A DNA stretch of 64,000 nucleotides from Flavobacterium sp. MDT1-60 (GTDB taxonomy: Bacteria > Bacteroidota > Bacteroidia > Flavobacteriales > Flavobacteriaceae): NCBI RefSeq assembly GCF_014844035.1, contig NZ_CP062159.1, forward strand, positions 806,001 to 870,000, read 5' to 3'. Both the position numbers and the translations under genes were made by a program. This document shows positions 59,529 to 64,000 of the stretch, one piece after another (within the stretch, counting starts at the first letter, position 1; each line of letters opens with the position of its first letter). The notes beneath the pieces are model-generated. The model was given only the letters and a program-made list of their open reading frames with translations, made no database searches and was not told the origin of the DNA.

Positions 59529-62204
59529 ATGAAAAAACCACTACTTTTTTTATTTGTTATTTTTTGTTGTGTTAAAATTCACGCTCAAAATGATGATTTA
59601 TGGCAAAGAACAACCTCAAATGCTACTTTAAATAAGAGGATAAATTCATCTGATTCAGAAAGATTATATTATAAACTGAATTCAGATTTCTTGAAAAACA
59701 AACTTGCCGATTCAACGGCTAAAGGTTCAAAAAATAGCACCTCAGAAATTACAGTGCCAAATTCAAATGGTGTTCTGGAACGTTTTATTGTTTGGGAATC
59801 CTCTAATTTTGAACCTGAATTGCAGGCTAAATATCCTGAAATCAGAGCATATGAAGGAAGCGGTTTAGAGGATAAATCGGCAAAAATACACTTTAGTGTT
59901 TCTCCAATTGGAATACAAACTATGATTCTTCGTGCAGATAAAGCAACAGAATATATAGAAGAAAATCCAGAGGATAAAACGCAGTATGTTTTGTTTACTT
60001 CTAATAATACAAACAGTTCAGAACGACTAATTTGCAAAACAACTGATTTAATTTCTGAAAAAAGCAATACTGGAAAGACAGCAAAAACAGCATCAAACGC
60101 ACAAGTTTTTAAGACAATGCGTTTGGCTTTGTCCTGTACGGCAGAATATACTACGTTTTTTGGAGGAACAAAAGCGGGTGCACTGGCAGGAATGAATGCA
60201 ACTTTAACCCGTGTAAATGGTGTTTTTAATAAGGATTTAGCTGTAAAAGTGGTTTTGATTGCAAATAATGATGCTGTAATTTATACAGATGCTTCTACAG
60301 ATCCGTATGCTGAGGCAAGAGAAGGAGCGGATGGTGAATGGAATCAGCAGGTGCAGACCACATTAACCAACGTAATTGGAAATGCAAATTATGATATAGG
60401 GCATTTATTTGGCGCTTCGGGCGGTGGCGGAAACGCAGGTTGCATTGGTTGTGTTTGTACAAATCCAACAACAAATAATCCATTGGCGAAAGGAAGTGCA
60501 TACACCTCACCTTCAGACGGACAGCCTCGGGGAGACACTTTTGATATTGATTTTGTTGCACATGAAATGGGGCATCAATTGGGGGCAAACCATACTTTTT
60601 CTTATGATGCTGCCGAAAGAACGAGTGTAAATGTTGAGCCGGGAAGTGGCTCTACTATTATGGCTTATGCCGGTGTAACGGGAGATTATGATATTCAAAA
60701 TGCTTCAGATGATTATTTTGCTTATGCTAGTATTTTGCAAATTCAGAATACCCTTGCAGGCAAAAGCTGTCCGGTTAACACTACTATTATCAATAATCCG
60801 CCAACGATTGATGCGGGACCTGATTATACCATCCCGATTAGTACTGCATTTGTTTTAAAAGGCACAGGCTCAGATCCTGAAAACGATGCAATAACCTATA
60901 ACTGGGAGCAATACGACAATGCCACAACAACTTCAGGCGGAAATAGTATTGCCTACCCAATAAAACCTGACGGACCTCTGTTTCGATCAGTTGTTCCAAC
61001 TAGTTCAGCTGTTCGTTATATGCCAAGTTTCAGTTCGGTGCTTCAAAATAAATTGACTACAACCTGGGAATCTGTTTCTTCTATTGGAAGAACGTTGCAT
61101 TTTACCTTGACAGGAAGAGATAACGCTGCTGACGGAGCAGCGCAGACCAATACTGATGCTATGATTGTAAACGTAGCTTCTTTTGCAGGACCATTTGCAA
61201 TAACTTCACACGTAAGTGATGGTGTTAGCTGGTGGCAGGGATTAAGTGAAACAGTAACATGGAGTGTCAATAATACCAATACTTTAGAAGGTTCAACAGC
61301 CGTTAATATCAAATTATCTACAGATGGTGGTTTGACTTTCCCGATAATTCTTGCGGCTAATACACCAAATGATGGTTCTGAGACAATCACGCTTCCAACA
61401 AGTGTGCCTTCGTCTAAAAATTGCAGAATTTTGATTGAACCAACAGCGAATATTTATTATGCGATAAATAGCAAACCGTTTTCGGTAGGATTTACGTCAA
61501 CAATAAGTTGTAATTCTTATAGCTTTGGAAGTTCTTTTCCAATTCCAAACACCACAACTTTTGTTACACGAAATGTGACAGTTCCGGCATCTGGAGCAAC
61601 TGTTTCAGATGTAGATGTTGTGGTTAATGTGACACATACAAGGTTTTCAGATCTTGAAATTCAAATTGTAAATCCACAAGGAACTATTGTGCGATTGTTT
61701 AATAGAAATTGCGGATCCACAAATTCAACTTTAGCTATGCAATTTAATGATTCCGGAGCCGAGTTAGATTGCAATAGAACAACAGAGCAAATTGTTGTTC
61801 CGGTTGATTTATTAAGTGCTTTTAATGGACAAAATACCGAAGGAACCTGGACTTTAAGAGTTCGGGATGCTGTTGCCGGGAATTTCGGAACTTTAAATTC
61901 AGCTTCCGTAAATATTTGCGGTCAAAGCTACACTTTAGAAACGCCTGATTTTGAAAATATCGATTTTGTATTGTATCCAAATCCAAACAAAGGAAGTTTT
62001 ACCATTCAATTTGAAAGTAAATCAAATGATAGAGTTAAAATTTTTGTGCACGATATTTTGGGTAAGAAAGTGTATGAAAATGCTTTTGAAAGTGTATCAA
62101 ATTTCAATCAGAACATTCAATTGCAAAATGTTTCTGCCGGAATCTATTTGGTAACAGTTATTGACGGAGAAAGAAGAACAATTAAGAAAATTGTAGTTAA
62201 TTAA
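59529..62204 (+). CDS. Secreted reprolysin-like zinc metalloprotease with P-domain and T9SS type A signal
   Basis: I start at ATG 59529, giving a clean signal peptide (MKKPLLFLFVIFCCVKIHAQ); an in-frame ATG eight codons earlier is less likely. The 891-residue protein has a propeptide (to about 185) and a metzincin catalytic domain with HEMGHQLGANH (His345, Glu346, His349, His355) and Met-turn STIMAYAG. A Cys-rich loop, fibronectin-like beta domains, and a proprotein-convertase P-domain (about 655-800, FSDLEIQIVNPQG, GTWTLRVRDAVAGN) follow. A T9SS type A sorting signal ends it (FVLYPNPNKGSFTIQF ... GIYLVTVIDGERRTIKKIVV). It should be an extracellular protease exported by the T9SS. Confidence 0.9.
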   Translation: MKKPLLFLFVIFCCVKIHAQNDDLWQRTTSNATLNKRINSSDSERLYYKLNSDFLKNKLADSTAKGSKNSTSEITVPNSNGVLERFIVWESSNFEPELQAKYPEIRAYEGSGLEDKSAKIHFSVSPIGIQTMILRADKATEYIEENPEDKTQYVLFTSNNTNSSERLICKTTDLISEKSNTGKTAKTASNAQVFKTMRLALSCTAEYTTFFGGTKAGALAGMNATLTRVNGVFNKDLAVKVVLIANNDAVIYTDASTDPYAEAREGADGEWNQQVQTTLTNVIGNANYDIGHLFGASGGGGNAGCIGCVCTNPTTNNPLAKGSAYTSPSDGQPRGDTFDIDFVAHEMGHQLGANHTFSYDAAERTSVNVEPGSGSTIMAYAGVTGDYDIQNASDDYFAYASILQIQNTLAGKSCPVNTTIINNPPTIDAGPDYTIPISTAFVLKGTGSDPENDAITYNWEQYDNATTTSGGNSIAYPIKPDGPLFRSVVPTSSAVRYMPSFSSVLQNKLTTTWESVSSIGRTLHFTLTGRDNAADGAAQTNTDAMIVNVASFAGPFAITSHVSDGVSWWQGLSETVTWSVNNTNTLEGSTAVNIKLSTDGGLTFPIILAANTPNDGSETITLPTSVPSSKNCRILIEPTANIYYAINSKPFSVGFTSTISCNSYSFGSSFPIPNTTTFVTRNVTVPASGATVSDVDVVVNVTHTRFSDLEIQIVNPQGTIVRLFNRNCGSTNSTLAMQFNDSGAELDCNRTTEQIVVPVDLLSAFNGQNTEGTWTLRVRDAVAGNFGTLNSASVNICGQSYTLETPDFENIDFVLYPNPNKGSFTIQFESKSNDRVKIFVHDILGKKVYENAFESVSNFNQNIQLQNVSAGIYLVTVIDGERRTIKKIVVN

Positions 62205-62207
62205 ATT

Positions 62208-62296
62208 CCAATAAAAAAATTCCAAATTCCAAGTTTTGTCTTTTGAAACTAATTTATTTTAAGACAAAGATTTGGAATTTGGAATTTTTTTATTGG
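62208..62296. terminator. Large hairpin, bidirectional terminator
   Basis: A perfect 25-bp inverted repeat (62208-62232 with 62272-62296; core ATTCCAAATTCCAA) encloses an inner TTTGTCTT/AAGACAAA stem. It lies between convergent genes and uses the AAATTCCAA word also found at 3723-3764. Confidence 0.85.
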
Positions 62297-62306
62297 AGTT
62301 TTAATT

Positions 62307-62990
62307 TTAAGAGTTTGCCATCGCCATACAAACAATACTAATTTTTGCTCCGGGAATTTTTAGCAAAGCACGTGAACAGGCTTCAAGCGTGGCTCCGGTT
62401 GTCAGTACATCATCAACAATAAGAAAATGTTTGTTTTTGTTTTCTTCATAAAGATGTACATCAAATATATTTCCGATGTTTTCAGATCTTCCTAGTAAAT
62501 TCTTTTTAGATTGTGTTTTGGAGTATTTTTTTCGATATAAAACAGCATCATCAAAATCAATATTCAGACCTTCGGCTAAAGCTTTGCCAAAAGTGGTTAC
62601 CTGATTATAGCCACGTTCCCTGAATTTTCTTTTATGTAGCGGAACCGGAATCACAATATCAAAAGGAATTTCTAAATTCAATTCTTTTAAATCTTCCACA
62701 TACCAATTTCCCAAAACAAAACCAATTTCTTCACGACCCTTGTATTTTAGATTGTGAATGAGTTCCTGAACCATTCCTTTTTTGTTGAAATATAAAAATG
62801 CAGAAGCATGTTGAATCTCAATTTTGCCATAAAATTTCTTTACAGCTTCATTTTTAGTGTCCAAATAATATTGAGTAAGAGGCATTTCATGGCGACAATG
62901 CGTACAAATCACAGCTTCATTCGACATTAAAAGTGTATGACATGCGGCACAAACTTTAGGGAAAAACAGGTTAATAAGGTAATTAAACAC
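62307..62990 (-). CDS. comF: ComF-family phosphoribosyltransferase-like protein
   Basis: The 227-residue protein has an N-terminal zinc finger (CAACHTLLMSNEAVICTHC, residues 14-33) and a C-terminal type I phosphoribosyltransferase domain with the PRPP loop FLIVDDVLTTGATLEAC (about 188-204) and IPVPLHKRKFRERGYNQV. ComF proteins support DNA uptake in naturally transformable bacteria, though the biochemical role is poorly defined. No other competence genes are in the window. It is divergent from the glycyl-tRNA synthetase gene. Confidence 0.88.
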   Translation of the reverse strand: MFNYLINLFFPKVCAACHTLLMSNEAVICTHCRHEMPLTQYYLDTKNEAVKKFYGKIEIQHASAFLYFNKKGMVQELIHNLKYKGREEIGFVLGNWYVEDLKELNLEIPFDIVIPVPLHKRKFRERGYNQVTTFGKALAEGLNIDFDDAVLYRKKYSKTQSKKNLLGRSENIGNIFDVHLYEENKNKHFLIVDDVLTTGATLEACSRALLKIPGAKISIVCMAMANS

Positions 62991-63073
62991 AAATAGAAAG
63001 AATTTAGTTACAAAAATATAAAAATCAGATAATCAATCTTTATATTTTTTCTTTTTTTTAAATGTACTTTTTA

Positions 63074-63081
63074 TATTTTTG
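63074..63081 (+). promoter_or_regulatory. Candidate -7 element of glyS
   Basis: TATTTTTG (followed by C) matches TAnnTTTG and ends 7 nt before the glyS ATG, so the leader would be only a few nucleotides. Confidence 0.4.
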
Positions 63082-63088
63082 CACCACT

Positions 63089-64000
63089 ATGGCAAAACAA
63101 GAAGATATATTTAAGAATGTGGTTTCGCACGCAAAAGAGTACGGATTTATTTTTCCGTCAAGCGAAGTATACGATGGATTGAGTGCAGTGTATGATTATG
63201 CACAAAATGGTGTCGAGTTAAAAAAGAATATCCGTGAATATTGGTGGAAATCAATGGTTCAGATGAATGATAATATTGTTGGTTTAGATGCTGCAATATT
63301 AATGCATCCAACTACCTGGAAAGCTTCAGGCCACGTTGATGCTTTCAATGATCCGTTAATTGATAATAAAGATTCGAAGAAAAGATATAGAGCTGACGTT
63401 TTAGTTGAAGATTTCGCTGAAAAGATCAATCAAAAAGCTCAAAAAGAAATTGAAAAAGCAAGAGCTCGTTTTGGTGATGCTTTTAATGAAGAAGAATTTG
63501 TTACCACAAATGCCCGCGTTGTAGAATATCTTTCTAAATACAAAGAAATTTTATCAAGGTTGGCAAAAGGTATGACTGATAATCTTCAGGATGTAAAAGC
63601 GTTAATCGAAGAATTAGAAATTGCTGATCCTGAAACTGGTTCAAGAAACTGGACAGACGTAAAGCAATTCAACTTAATGTTCGGAACTAAACTTGGAGCT
63701 TCTGCAGATTCTGCAATGGATTTATATTTGCGTCCGGAAACGGCTCAGGGTATTTTTGTGAACTTCCTGAATGTACAGAAATCAGGTCGTATGAAAGTTC
63801 CTTTTGGAATCGCTCAAACCGGTAAAGCTTTTAGAAATGAAATCGTTGCAAGACAATTCATTTTCCGTATGCGTGAATTCGAACAAATGGAAATGCAGTT
63901 TTTTGTGCGTCCTGGTGAAGAAATGCAATGGTATCACCACTGGAAAGAAACCCGTTTAAAATGGCACTTATCTTTAGGACTAGGAAAAGAAAATTACCGT
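63089..64000 (+). CDS. glyS: Glycyl-tRNA synthetase (dimeric type), partial
   Basis: I translated 304 codons from the ATG at 63089 to the right edge of the window. The sequence begins MAKQEDIFKNVVSHAKEYGF and continues with VYDYAQNGVELKKNIREYWW, MHPTTWKASGHVDAF, YLRPETAQGIFVNFLNV and FGIAQTGKAFRNEIVARQFIFRMREFEQMEMQFF, the class II motif 2 region. This is the alpha2 (eukaryotic/archaeal-like) GlyRS, which charges tRNA-Gly in the cytoplasm. The missing C-terminal part should hold motif 3 and the anticodon-binding domain. Confidence 0.95.
   Translation, partial: MAKQEDIFKNVVSHAKEYGFIFPSSEVYDGLSAVYDYAQNGVELKKNIREYWWKSMVQMNDNIVGLDAAILMHPTTWKASGHVDAFNDPLIDNKDSKKRYRADVLVEDFAEKINQKAQKEIEKARARFGDAFNEEEFVTTNARVVEYLSKYKEILSRLAKGMTDNLQDVKALIEELEIADPETGSRNWTDVKQFNLMFGTKLGASADSAMDLYLRPETAQGIFVNFLNVQKSGRMKVPFGIAQTGKAFRNEIVARQFIFRMREFEQMEMQFFVRPGEEMQWYHHWKETRLKWHLSLGLGKENYR

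Overview
The window reads as a chromosomal segment of a Flavobacterium-like member of the Bacteroidota. The signs are AT-rich DNA, TAnnTTTG promoter elements, lipoproteins with short lipoboxes, a SusC/TonB-type receptor carrying an N-terminal carboxypeptidase-like domain, DUF4270, and several large secreted proteins with type IX secretion (T9SS) C-terminal signals. Species cannot be fixed from sequence reading alone.

Left part (1-29.6 kb), mostly housekeeping. It opens with a partial bifunctional acyltransferase of the OlsF type on the minus strand, followed by exonuclease III, an OmpA-type lipoprotein and a Tas-like aldo/keto reductase. A minus-strand operon follows (esterase-like protein, radA, glycosyltransferase-51 with an AsmA-like region), then panC-panD. 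A plus-strand operon carries a truncated glycogen-synthase-like protein, a DUF4270 lipoprotein and glmS. Next come a TonB receptor with a GDSL lipoprotein, atpD-atpC, and biotin genes (bioF, bioD, bioA plus a beta-ketoacyl synthase). A small operon with a TraB/GumN protein, an ECF sigma factor and a membrane partner interrupts the biotin genes.

Accessory part (29.6-55.6 kb). Five very large secreted proteins lie almost back to back. Each has a different N-terminal ectodomain (autotransporter-strand/LamG/Ig-like, glycine-rich/Ig-like, delta-60 propeller-like, Ig-like tandem repeats, glycine-rich) joined to a homologous C-terminal module of about 450-540 residues that ends in a T9SS sorting signal. 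The C-terminal modules of the first two are near-identical in DNA and form a 1383-bp inverted repeat around a segment of about 10 kb that also holds recX. An IS4-family element of 1437 bp, with 16-bp terminal inverted repeats and a 10-bp target duplication, sits in the hairpin of the intrinsic terminator of the second gene. The fifth gene is broken by a one-base deletion in a T-run.

Right part (55.6-64 kb): a JmjC/cupin-8 protein, bioB, a small membrane protein, ribF, a secreted reprolysin-like metalloprotease with a P-domain and T9SS type A signal, comF, and the start of glycyl-tRNA synthetase.

Intergenic DNA is rich in hairpins. Many are good intrinsic terminators. Others are larger imperfect palindromes built from recurring words (CTAAG, CTTTGCGA, CAGAGATTCAC) and look like a dispersed repeat family. 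No tRNA, rRNA, CRISPR array or prophage was seen.
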